Source: JBBRLA01 sp038231615 (lineage in GTDB: Bacteria > Myxococcota_A > Polyangia > Palsa-1104 > JAEUJZ01). Taken from it: a DNA stretch of 14,090 bases. The stretch's first letter is position 1. Each line of letters begins with the position of its first letter. Made by a program: the position numbers and the translations under genes. The notes beneath the pieces are model-generated. The model ran no database searches. It saw only the letters and a list, made by a program, of their open reading frames with translations, and was not told the DNA's origin. Below, piece after piece: positions 1 to 7,009 of the stretch. The stretch spans positions 1 through 14,090 of the forward strand of contig JBBRLA010000153.1 of assembly GCA_038231615.1 (NCBI GenBank), written 5' to 3'.

Positions 1-819
1 GACGTCGGTGGCGACAATCGACGTTTGCCGATCGCGGACGGCGACCTGGGTGATCTGGCGCGCCAGGGCGTTGACCAGCCACGGCTGGCCCGAAGTCAGC
101 TCGAAGGCACGGGAGACCGCCTCGGGCAGGAAGACCTGCCCGGTGTCCGCGGTGTGCTGCTGGTACAGCGTCCCGACCTCGGCCAGGGTGAAGTTTTGCA
201 GGGTCAGGGAATCGTCCTTGATGTTGAATGGGCTGGCCGTGGTCAGTCGTTCACTGCCGCCGGACTTCACCTTGTAGTCGCGGACATCTCTCATCCCGCA
301 CAGGGCCAGGGACCACGGGAAGCCCTCGGGGCGGCGGCCGAAGCCCGAGCGGAGCTGGCGGAGCACCGAGATCAGCATCTCGTCTTTCAGGGAGTCGATC
401 TCGTCGAGGAATACGACCAGGGGGCGGGGGCAGGCGCGGGACCATGCCTCCAGGGCCGCGCCAATCCTCTGCCCGGACGGGGCCCGGGGCCAGGGGGGCG
501 GCTGCAGTTCCACCGGTAGCTGATCGCGGATGTCAGCCCGCCAGTCCGAAAGGAGCGCCAGTTCGGCGGCATCAGGGTCGCTCGCACGTCCGGCACCGAC
601 TTCCATGGAGACCAGGATCGCAGCGTACCGCCCTTCGCGGGTCAGTTCCCGTGCCACGGTATAAAGCGTCGTGCTCTTGCCGACCTGGCGGGGTGCGTGT
701 AAGACGAAGTAGGCCTTGCGGTCTACCAGATCCTTCACCATCGGCAGACGCGGCCCAGGCGGTAGCATGTAATGGTCGTCGGGCCGGCACCTGCCGGAGA
801 CATTGAAGAAACGCGCCAT
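1..819 (-). CDS. AAA-type ATP-binding protein, C-terminus cut by window edge
   Basis: A reading frame open from an ATG at 819 to base 1 gives 273 residues without a stop, so the gene continues beyond the window. The start MARFFNVSGRCRPDDHYMLP resembles the N-terminus of a family of stand-alone AAA-like ATPases (Pfam AAA_35/AAA_14 type, from memory). The P-loop is APRQVGKST at 42-50, with Ala in place of the usual first Gly. Walker B is LVVFLDE at 134-140 (D139, E140). A sensor-like CGMRDVRDY lies at 174-182 and a lid-like SGQPWLVNALARQ at 243-255. ATP binding is well supported; the partner and biological role are unknown. Homologs are often multicopy and accessory (established knowledge, general). 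There is no clear Shine-Dalgarno, and the start is preceded by an AT-rich stretch (CTAATAAATAGAC on the coding strand) that is unusual for this window. The gene lies about 100 bp downstream of the methyltransferase fusion on the same strand. Confidence 0.85.
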   Translation of the reverse strand, partial: MARFFNVSGRCRPDDHYMLPPGPRLPMVKDLVDRKAYFVLHAPRQVGKSTTLYTVARELTREGRYAAILVSMEVGAGRASDPDAAELALLSDWRADIRDQLPVELQPPPWPRAPSGQRIGAALEAWSRACPRPLVVFLDEIDSLKDEMLISVLRQLRSGFGRRPEGFPWSLALCGMRDVRDYKVKSGGSERLTTASPFNIKDDSLTLQNFTLAEVGTLYQQHTADTGQVFLPEAVSRAFELTSGQPWLVNALARQITQVAVRDRQTSIVATDV

Positions 820-842
820 GTCTATTTATTAGCTCGAATTGC

Positions 843-892
843 GCCGGCAAAGCGGAGTTTTTCCTACGCCTGGGCCCTGAGTTTTTGCCGGC
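843..892. repeat. 9-bp inverted repeat plus 8-bp direct repeat in intergenic gap
   Basis: In the 101-bp gap between the ATPase and the methyltransferase gene, gccggcaaa at 843-851 is matched by its exact reverse complement tttgccggc at 884-892. Inside and next to it, gagttttt occurs twice (855-862 and 879-886), 24 bp apart. There is no T-run after the stem on the minus strand, so it is not a classical intrinsic terminator. It could be a weak terminator of the upstream gene, an operator for the ATPase gene, or the trace of a small element. The repeats are exact; the function is a guess. Confidence 0.5.
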
Positions 893-920
893 CTCCAAGG
901 GCCGCCACTGTCCAGCACCT

Positions 921-2078
921 TTAGATTGTGGCAACCGGCGAGCGGACGGCCCGGAGAAGGACATTGCCGGGGTGCAGGGCCCCGGCCACCTCGGCCTCGG
1001 CGGCCTCGAAGCCCAGGGCCGAGAGGTCGGCGAGAAGCTCGGCCACCGGCCGGAAGCGCACCGCCGGGCCGCGGTTCCACCCGAGGCGCACCATCCAGCG
1101 CTCCACCGCCCGGGTGAAACGCGCCCCACCCCGCCGCCCCGGGTCCGCCTCACGGATGAGAATCACCCCCCCTGGACGCAGGACCGCCGCCACCCGCGAG
1201 AGCAGCCGCCGCTGCCCCTCCCCGTCGTAGTAGTGCAGCACATCCAAAAGGGTCACCACGTCGCAGGCGGGCAGGTCAAAGGTGTGCATGTCGGCTTGGA
1301 TGATCTCCACCCCGGGAAGTCCCGCCGCCGCACGGACACCGCACGCCGCCTTGGCCTGGTCCCATTCGACCCCCAGCGCCCGCCGTCCCTCCCCCAATTC
1401 GCCGAGCGCCACCGGCAGCATCCCCAGCCCGGTGCCCAAATCCACTACCAGCACCCCCGGCGGCACCAGCGCGAGCACCGCGCGATAGCAGGGGTCCATG
1501 CGGTACTTCATCCTGGCGTAGTAGCGGAAGCGCCGCGGCTCTTTTGCATAGCGACCCCGCGCCCGTTCGATGGCACGCAGCGGCGCGGAGTGCGGCTCGT
1601 CCCGCACCGGCCCCGGCAGCCCCGCCTTTACACGGCCCCGCCGTCGCAGCACCAGGTAGGTCACCCCCCCGGCCACAAGGCCGATGCTCCCGCCGACGAT
1701 GACACCCCCCAGAAGCCATGACGAGAAGAAGCGCCAGCAAAGGGCCCATAGCGCCGTGTCGCGGAATGCCTGCCGATCCGGGGCCAGCCAGCGCCCGTGC
1801 AGAAGGAACTCGCCAACCTCGATGGAGAGCCCGCCAATCAGCGGCACCAGCGGCGGGATCGAGATGTTGGCCGCGCCATAGACGATGACCTGGTTCAGGC
1901 GCAGGAGGTAGGCGAAGAACAGGCAGAGGAAGAAATGCAGCCCGAACAGGGGCGTGCAGCCGATGACGCAGCCCACCCCCACCGCCAGGGCCACCCGGGC
2001 TGGCGCAGTGTGCGCCCGCAGTACCAGCAGGGCCAGTTCGTGGAAGCGACGGAACCCGCCCAGAAGCAGGTCCCTCAT
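921..2078 (-). CDS. DUF2062 membrane domain fused to SAM-dependent methyltransferase
   Basis: The 385-residue protein has two parts. Residues 1-150 are hydrophobic, with a DUF2062-like core (GCVIGCTPLFGLHFFLC, then NISIPPLVPLIGG) and about three to four likely membrane segments ending in YLVLRRRGR, which would leave the C-terminal part in the cytoplasm. Residues 195-380 are a class I methyltransferase: motif I VVDLGTGLGM at 211-220, an acidic residue after the next strand (GVEWD), QADMHTFDLP, then DVVTLLDVLHYYDG and LRPGGVILIREAD. DUF2062 is often found with glycosyltransferases or methyltransferases of envelope and lipid pathways. The substrate cannot be read from the sequence. The ATG overlaps the helicase stop by 4 bp (ATGA), so translation is probably coupled. 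The opposite-facing acyltransferase and ketosynthase genes nearby make a lipid or polyene substrate possible, but this is inference only. Confidence 0.85.
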   Translation of the reverse strand: MRDLLLGGFRRFHELALLVLRAHTAPARVALAVGVGCVIGCTPLFGLHFFLCLFFAYLLRLNQVIVYGAANISIPPLVPLIGGLSIEVGEFLLHGRWLAPDRQAFRDTALWALCWRFFSSWLLGGVIVGGSIGLVAGGVTYLVLRRRGRVKAGLPGPVRDEPHSAPLRAIERARGRYAKEPRRFRYYARMKYRMDPCYRAVLALVPPGVLVVDLGTGLGMLPVALGELGEGRRALGVEWDQAKAACGVRAAAGLPGVEIIQADMHTFDLPACDVVTLLDVLHYYDGEGQRRLLSRVAAVLRPGGVILIREADPGRRGGARFTRAVERWMVRLGWNRGPAVRFRPVAELLADLSALGFEAAEAEVAGALHPGNVLLRAVRSPVATI

Positions 2079-4423
2079 TCGGGCGACAAGAAGCGCACCA
2101 TGACCGTACGCGCGCCGATGTGGGGAAAGTAGACCGTGGCCTTCAGCCCCGACCCGTGGCCCGAAAGCGCCCGCACCTCCCCCGATCCGAACTGCCGGTG
2201 GCGCACCACCTGACCCAGGCGGAACGCCCCCGAGCCCACCTGCGGCTCGTCATACTCCACCCGCAGGGTATCGCCTTCATGGACGTTTGTCGGCGGCGCC
2301 GATCGTCTGCCGCGCCCGCCGTCCCACTCGTCCTCGTCCCGCTCGACACGGTAGCCGCCGTCGTCCTCCGTCGCCGCGTCCGCCCCCCGCCCCACCCTTC
2401 GCCGCCCTTGCTCCCAGCCGTCGCTCTCGCCCCACGACCCGGCCGTCGCCTCCGGCGCTTCGCCATCGAAGGCCCGCGGCGCCTCCGGCGCTTCGCGATC
2501 GAAGGTCGGCAAGAGGCACGAGGGCGGGATCTCCTTCAAAAAGCGGCTCGGCTCCGACACGCGCGGCTGTTGCCCGAAGAGCCGCCGCTGCCTGGCGTTG
2601 GTCAGCACCAGCCGCTCCCGGGCCCGGGTCAGGGCCACGTAGGCCAGGCGGCGCTCCTCGGCGATGGGGTCGGCGTCGGCGCTGTGTTCCTCCATCCGCC
2701 GCAGCGAGGGGAAAAGCCCATCCTCCAGGCCGGTCACCACCACCACCGCGAACTCCAACCCCTTGGCGGCGTGCACCGTCATCAGCGACACCCCCCGCGA
2801 CGGCGTGTCCACCGAAGAATTCAACGAGATCTGCTCCAGATAATCGATCAGGCGCAGCTCTTCATGATTGCGCTCCTTGGCCTCGCGCTCGCGCTCGCGG
2901 ATGGAGCCGATGAGTTCCATGATGTTCTCCCGCCGCGACGCCGACTCTGGGGTGCCATCCACCGCCAGGCGCTCGAAGTAGCCGGTGCGCTCGGTCACCG
3001 CTTCGGCCAGGTCCGAGAGGGACAGATCGGCCTGCAAGCGCCGCAGCTCCTCGATGAGTTCGGCGAAGGCCAGCAGCTTCCGCCGCGCCAGCGCCGAAAG
3101 CTCGCCGCTGGTGACCAGTTCCAGCAGGGCCTGCCACATGCTGCTGCCGGTGCCCCGGGCATGGGCCTGGATGCGCTTTACGGTGCTTTCGCCGATGCCC
3201 CGGGTGGGGACGTTGATCACCCGACGCAGGGCCACCTCGTCGGATGGGTTCTGGCACAGGCGCAGGTAGGCCATCACGTCCTTCACCTCGGCGCGGTCGT
3301 AGAAGCGCGTGCCGCCGATGACGGTGTAGGGGATGCCGTGCTGGCGCAGGGCCTCTTCCAGGGCCCGAGACTGAGCGTTGGTCCGGTAGCACACGGCGAA
3401 GTCGTCGGTGCTGCGCCCCTCGTCGCGGGCCAGCCCCTGTATGGTCCGCGCCACGTAGGTCGCCTCGCGGCGCTCGTCCTGTGCTGTGTGATAAAGGATC
3501 AGCTCCCCGCCGGCCCGGGAGGTAAAAAGCTCCTTGCCCCGGCGCTCGCGGTTGCGCGCGATGACCGCGTTGGCCGCGGTCAAGATGATCTGGGTCGATC
3601 GGTAGTTCTCCTCCAGCTTGACCACCGCGGCGTCGGGCCACTCCTGCTCGAAGTCGAGGAGGTTGCGCACGTCGGCCCCGCGCCAGCCGTAGATCGCCTG
3701 ATCGTCATCGCCCACCACCACCAGTTGCCGGGTCTTCTTGGCCAGTAGGCAGAGCAGCCGGTACTGCACCCGGTTGGTGTCCTGGAACTCATCGCACAGA
3801 ACATGGTCGAAGCGCCCCGCAAGGTCCGCCGCCACCGCGGGGTCCTTTTGGGCCAGGGACAGCGGCAGCATCAGCAGGTCGCCGAAGTCCACGGCCCCGT
3901 ACTGCCGCAGGCGCTGCTGGTACACCGGGTACACCCGGGCCACCAGGTCGGTGAAGAAGTCGTGGCCCTGGTACTCGTCGGGGCCCTTTCCGGCGTTCTT
4001 GGCCTTGTCGATGCCCGAGAGGATGGCCCGCGGGGTGGCCGCGTGGTCCGAAAGGGAAATCTCGCGCAGGATCTGCCCCAAAAGGGTCAGCTGATCGGAG
4101 TCGTCGAAGATGACGAAGTCTTTTGGCAGGCCGGCGGCGGCGGCGTGGATGCGCAAAAGGCGAGCGCAGGTGGAGTGGAAGGTGCCGATCCACATGCCCG
4201 AGAGGGTGCCGGAAAGCAGGCGCTCGGCGCGCTCGCGCATCTCGCCGGCGGCCTTGTTGGTGAAGGTGACGGCGAGGATGCGCCTGGGGGGGACGCCGCG
4301 ATGACAAAGCTCGGCGATGCGGCTGGTGATGACCCGGGTCTTGCCCGACCCCGCCCCCGCCAGGATGAGCAGGGGGCCGGACGGATGATATACCGCCTGG
4401 TGCTGCGCCGGGTTCAAATCCAT
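2075..4423 (-). CDS. ATP-dependent DNA helicase, UvrD/PcrA family
   Basis: A 782-residue SF1A 3'-5' helicase with all the expected motifs: Walker A AGAGSGKT (22-29), motif Ia AVTFTNKAAGEM, motif II DEFQDTN (211-217), motif III GDDDQAIYGWRGA (238-250), motif IV EENYRST (271-277), motif V TVHAAKGLEF and motif VI AYVALTRARE. Family members unwind DNA in nucleotide-excision and mismatch repair and remove RecA or stalled polymerase. After about residue 640 comes a charged, low-complexity linker (see the repeat at 2447-2505). It is followed by a C-terminal module of about 45 residues (GQVVRHRQFGSGEVRALSGH) like the Tudor-fold RNA-polymerase-binding end of PcrA. PcrA and UvrD cannot be told apart by name here, so no symbol is given. 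The ATG at 4423 aligns with the usual MDLNPAQHQAV start. A promoter lies only a few bases upstream. The 3' end overlaps the DUF2062 gene by 4 bp. Confidence 0.97.
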   Translation of the reverse strand: MDLNPAQHQAVYHPSGPLLILAGAGSGKTRVITSRIAELCHRGVPPRRILAVTFTNKAAGEMRERAERLLSGTLSGMWIGTFHSTCARLLRIHAAAAGLPKDFVIFDDSDQLTLLGQILREISLSDHAATPRAILSGIDKAKNAGKGPDEYQGHDFFTDLVARVYPVYQQRLRQYGAVDFGDLLMLPLSLAQKDPAVAADLAGRFDHVLCDEFQDTNRVQYRLLCLLAKKTRQLVVVGDDDQAIYGWRGADVRNLLDFEQEWPDAAVVKLEENYRSTQIILTAANAVIARNRERRGKELFTSRAGGELILYHTAQDERREATYVARTIQGLARDEGRSTDDFAVCYRTNAQSRALEEALRQHGIPYTVIGGTRFYDRAEVKDVMAYLRLCQNPSDEVALRRVINVPTRGIGESTVKRIQAHARGTGSSMWQALLELVTSGELSALARRKLLAFAELIEELRRLQADLSLSDLAEAVTERTGYFERLAVDGTPESASRRENIMELIGSIREREREAKERNHEELRLIDYLEQISLNSSVDTPSRGVSLMTVHAAKGLEFAVVVVTGLEDGLFPSLRRMEEHSADADPIAEERRLAYVALTRARERLVLTNARQRRLFGQQPRVSEPSRFLKEIPPSCLLPTFDREAPEAPRAFDGEAPEATAGSWGESDGWEQGRRRVGRGADAATEDDGGYRVERDEDEWDGGRGRRSAPPTNVHEGDTLRVEYDEPQVGSGAFRLGQVVRHRQFGSGEVRALSGHGSGLKATVYFPHIGARTVMVRFLSPE
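2447..2505. repeat. Two 26-bp near-identical repeats in helicase linker
   Basis: cgcctccggcgcttcgc followed by (c/g)atcgaagg occurs at 2447-2472 and again at 2480-2505, with one mismatch, at a 33-bp period. In the helicase it encodes an 11-residue duplication (FDREAPEAPRA and FDGEAPEATAG) in the disordered linker before the C-terminal Tudor-like module. The period is a multiple of three, so copy-number change would keep the frame. Confidence 0.8.
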
Positions 4424-4434
4424 GGGGCAACGAA

Positions 4435-4463
4435 GTTATGCCGCAGGCGCCCTTCCGTGACAA
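4435..4463 (-). promoter_or_regulatory. Predicted sigma70-type promoter of the helicase gene
   Basis: On the minus strand TTGTCA (4463-4458, 5 of 6 to TTGACA) is followed after exactly 17 bp by CATAAC (4440-4435, 4 of 6 to TATAAT). The predicted transcription start would be near 4428, only about five bases before the ATG at 4423, so the mRNA would be nearly leaderless. This agrees with the absence of a Shine-Dalgarno before that ATG. Two copies of acaagtgg, at 4460-4467 and 4471-4478 on the plus strand, are 11 bp apart (one helical turn); the first overlaps the -35 and the second lies just upstream, so a regulator site is possible. Confidence 0.5.
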
Positions 4464-4495
4464 GTGGGTTACAAGTGGTAGACTGCCCAAGGCCG

Positions 4496-5569
4496 ATGCC
4501 GATGCCGACGCCGAACGATAGCGAATACCTGCCGGGCAGGTCCTTCCGTCACCGCTTCGAGGGGCCCTTCTTCCGTCGCCTCTTCATCGGCGGGGTGCGC
4601 CACATCCCGGGCCCGGTGCAGCGGCTGACCATGCCCCTTTGGGCGGCCCTGTTCTATGGGCTGGTGGGGGACGCCCGCCGGGGTGCCGAGCGCAACCTGT
4701 CCCGGGCCTTGCCCGGGCTGCCGGAGTGGAAGCTGCGGCTTTCCAGCTACCGGCTTTTCCTGAACTACGCGCAGACGCTGACCGATACCTACGCCATCCA
4801 CTGCGGGCGCCGGCCGCCGCCCATCGCATCTTTCGGCAGGAACCGCCTGCTGGGTTCGCTGTCGCGGGGCAAGGGGGTCATCGCCGTCACCGGGCACCTG
4901 GGGATGTGGCAGATGGGGCCCTTCGTGGCGGGGTGGCGGGACCTGCCGCCCTTCCACATGGCCATGGCCGAGGAGCCCAACCCCCTGGTGCAGCAATTCG
5001 AGGAGCGTTTCCGCAGCCGCTTCCGCATCGTCTACACCACCGGGTCGCCCTTCTCATCGCTGCAACTGGTCTCGGTGCTGCGAAAGGGGGAGATCGTGGG
5101 GATGCAGATGGACCGGCACCTGGGGGGGCAGACGCTGGCCCTGTCCTTCCTGGGCGAGACGGCGCACTTCTCCGCGGGGCCGGCGACGCTGGCGCGGGCC
5201 ACCGGGGCGGAACTGGTGCCCATCTTCTTCATGGTGGAGCCGGATGGCACGGGGTTTGGCCGCCGGGTGGCGCACTACGTCGAGGAGCCGATCGCGGTGG
5301 CGCACACCGCCGACCGCCTGGGAGACATCACCACGGCGACGCAGAGGCTGGTGCAAGTCTACGAGCGCTACGTGCGGCGCTACCCGGAGCAGTGGTATAA
5401 CTTCCATGATTTCTGGGAGGAGCCCCGGGGCAAGGAGGGGGCCTCAGAAGGCCGCGACGGGTTTGCTGGGCGCGGGGCCGCGGAAAAGGTGCGGGTGGTC
5501 GGCGAGGTGCCGGCGGAGGTACCGAGGGACCAGCGGAACGGCCTGCGCGGGAGCGGATCGAAGCGGTGA
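4496..5569 (+). CDS. LpxL/HtrB-like lysophospholipid acyltransferase family protein
   Basis: The 357-residue protein matches the lipid A acyltransferase (LpxL/HtrB/WaaM) superfamily: NLSRALPG at 67-74, the acceptor-site region VTGHLGMWQMGP (131-142), MQMDRH (203-208), SFLGETAHFSAGPATLA (217-233) and PEQWYNFHDFWEEP (297-310). Family members move an acyl chain from an acyl carrier protein to a lipid at the inner membrane. The WYNFxDFW ending is, from memory, more typical of homologs encoded beside ketosynthases in aryl-polyene or flexirubin-type clusters than of true LpxL. The expected H-x4-D/E catalytic pair reads H134-LGMW-Q139, so Gln replaces the acid. A charged tail of about 47 residues follows residue 310. 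ATGs at 4496 and 4502 are both possible starts; neither has a strong ribosome site. Upstream in-frame sequence lies antisense to the helicase and was not used. The stop overlaps the ketosynthase GTG. Confidence 0.85.
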   Translation: MPMPTPNDSEYLPGRSFRHRFEGPFFRRLFIGGVRHIPGPVQRLTMPLWAALFYGLVGDARRGAERNLSRALPGLPEWKLRLSSYRLFLNYAQTLTDTYAIHCGRRPPPIASFGRNRLLGSLSRGKGVIAVTGHLGMWQMGPFVAGWRDLPPFHMAMAEEPNPLVQQFEERFRSRFRIVYTTGSPFSSLQLVSVLRKGEIVGMQMDRHLGGQTLALSFLGETAHFSAGPATLARATGAELVPIFFMVEPDGTGFGRRVAHYVEEPIAVAHTADRLGDITTATQRLVQVYERYVRRYPEQWYNFHDFWEEPRGKEGASEGRDGFAGRGAAEKVRVVGEVPAEVPRDQRNGLRGSGSKR

Positions 5570-6954
5570 GACGGGTGGCGGTCACCGGCCTCGGCGCAGT
5601 CTCTGCGGCGGGGGCGGGGGCGAAGCGGCTGTGGCAGGCCCTGTGCGAGGGAGCGGTGCTGGTCCGGCGACGCCCGGCGCTGGAGGCGGCCGGACTGGGG
5701 ATCGGCCCGGTGGCGCTGGTGCCGGACGGGGCGGTCGGGGGCAACGGGGCGGCGGGCGGCGAAGGGGTGGGCGGCGAAGGGGTAGCGGATGGCGAAGGGG
5801 CAGCGGATGGCGAAGGGGCGGGCGGCGAAGGGACAGCGGATGGCAGCGCGTTGCTGGGTGGGAGGGACCGGGCCGCGGGGATGGCGGTGGCGGCGGCGCT
5901 GGAGGCGCTGGCGCAGGGCGGGCTGGTAGCAGGGCCGCAGGTGGGCCTCTCGGTCCACGTGGGGACCACGCTGGGCGGCAAGGAGAGTTGGCTTTTTGCC
6001 CTGCGTCAGCCATCGCCGGCAATCGTCGGTGGGCAGCCCGCTCGGAAAGCAACACGGAGCAAGCTTGGTGAGCAAAATCGGGAGGCGGCGGTCCTCCACG
6101 ACTGGACCTATGGCGGGCCTGCGCGGGCGGTGGCGGCGCGGACCTGGGCCACTTCGCTGGAGGTGGTGTCCACCGCGTGCGCCTCGGGGAACGCGGCGCT
6201 CGGCGGGGCGCTGGAGCGGATTCGCGATGGCGCGTGCGAGGTGGCCCTGGCGGGTGGGGTGGACGCGCTCTCGGACTTCGTGCTCGCGGGGTTCGGGTCG
6301 CTGCGGGCCCACGACGCTAACCCCTGCCGGCCGCTGGACCTTCGCCGGGCGGGCCTGAATCTGGGCGAGGGGGCGGCGTTCCTGCTTCTGGAGTCCGAGG
6401 CGCACGCCCGCGCTCGGGGTGCCCGGGTGCTGGCGTACCTGGACGGCCATGGATGCTCGTGCGACGCCAACCACATGACCGGGCCGGATCGTCAGGGCAA
6501 AGGGGTGGCCCGCGCCATCGCCGCCGCCCTGCTCGACGCGGAGGCGGCCTTCGATAGCCCGCTGCGCGCCGTTGACGAGATCGACTTTGTGTCGTTACAC
6601 GGGACCGCCACGCTCTTCAACGACCTGATGGAGGCCCGCGGGCTGCGGGCGGTGCTGGGCGACCTTGCGCACCGGGTGCCGGTGAATTCGATCAAGGGCT
6701 CGATCGGGCACACGCTCGGGGCGGCGGGAGCACTGGAGGCGGTGATGGCGGTGATGGCCCTTCTGGAGGGGCTGGTGCCGCCGACCGCCGGATACCATGA
6801 GGCCGACCCGGACATCGACCTGCGGGTGGTGGCGGGGGCGACGCTGCACACGCCGCTGCGGGCGGTGCTCTCGACCTCGTCGGGATTCGGAGGGATCAAC
6901 GCGGCGCTGGTGCTGCGCCGAGGCGACGTGTCGTTGAAAGGGTCCCGGCCCTGA
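5566..6954 (+). CDS. Beta-ketoacyl synthase, FabF/FabB-like, with low-complexity insert
   Basis: The 462-residue condensing enzyme starts MRRVAVTGLGAVSAAG at a GTG that overlaps the acyltransferase stop (GTGA), so the pair is probably co-translated. The thiolase-fold triad is intact: Cys205 in STACASGNA, His345 in LHGTATLFND, and Lys377 and His382 in IKGSIGHTLGAAGA. The C-terminal SSGFGGINAALVL is also typical. Such enzymes join malonyl-ACP to an acyl primer. With no ACP, ketoreductase or dehydratase in view and an acyltransferase as partner, a dedicated lipid or polyene pathway is more likely than housekeeping FabF; this is inference. Two oddities: a Gly/Glu/Ala repeat at about 65-93, and residues 147-172, which look like an insertion with atypical codons between the GTTLGG region and the active-site strand. 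Neither breaks the frame or removes a catalytic residue. Confidence 0.9.
   Translation: MRRVAVTGLGAVSAAGAGAKRLWQALCEGAVLVRRRPALEAAGLGIGPVALVPDGAVGGNGAAGGEGVGGEGVADGEGAADGEGAGGEGTADGSALLGGRDRAAGMAVAAALEALAQGGLVAGPQVGLSVHVGTTLGGKESWLFALRQPSPAIVGGQPARKATRSKLGEQNREAAVLHDWTYGGPARAVAARTWATSLEVVSTACASGNAALGGALERIRDGACEVALAGGVDALSDFVLAGFGSLRAHDANPCRPLDLRRAGLNLGEGAAFLLLESEAHARARGARVLAYLDGHGCSCDANHMTGPDRQGKGVARAIAAALLDAEAAFDSPLRAVDEIDFVSLHGTATLFNDLMEARGLRAVLGDLAHRVPVNSIKGSIGHTLGAAGALEAVMAVMALLEGLVPPTAGYHEADPDIDLRVVAGATLHTPLRAVLSTSSGFGGINAALVLRRGDVSLKGSRP
5758..5841 (+). repeat. In-frame 15/18-bp minisatellite in ketosynthase gene
   Basis: Five consecutive units all begin GGCGAAGGG: 5758-5772 (15 bp), 5773-5790 (18), 5791-5808 (18), 5809-5823 (15) and 5824-5841 (18). 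Units end either in a GGGC-like form or in AGCGGAT. They encode GEGVG, GEGVAD, GEGAAD, GEGAG and GEGTAD. All unit lengths are multiples of three, so expansion or contraction keeps the frame. The tract lies in an N-terminal region where ketosynthases do not normally have such a repeat. Confidence 0.9.
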
Positions 6955-7009
6955 GCGCGGGCAGCATCCCCGTGCCCGATCCCGTCATTGCGGAGTTGAT
7001 TGAGACTGG

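Noticed and set aside
829..1080. A Walker-A-like string GPGVGKT in a minus-strand frame through the intergenic gap
   Set aside because: It lies in an alternate frame across the methyltransferase end and the gap, with no conserved surroundings; the real P-loop is in the ATPase at 1-819.
2120..3748. Long plus-strand open frame (542 codons) opposite the helicase
   Set aside because: Antisense to a clear UvrD/PcrA gene; Pro/His/Arg/Gln-rich translation is typical of GC-rich shadow frames.
3803..4495. Upstream in-frame extension of the acyltransferase
   Set aside because: Most of it is antisense to the helicase and its translation has no family resemblance; similarity begins after the ATG at 4496.
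5380..6474. Long minus-strand open frame (364 codons) opposite the ketosynthase
   Set aside because: Low-complexity Arg/Pro/Ala translation with the repeat read backwards; the plus-strand ketosynthase with its catalytic triad explains the region.
6955..7009. Terminator between the convergent ketosynthase and Sel1-like genes
   Set aside because: Only a five-base GGGCA/TGCCC stem with a nine-base loop and no T-run on either strand.
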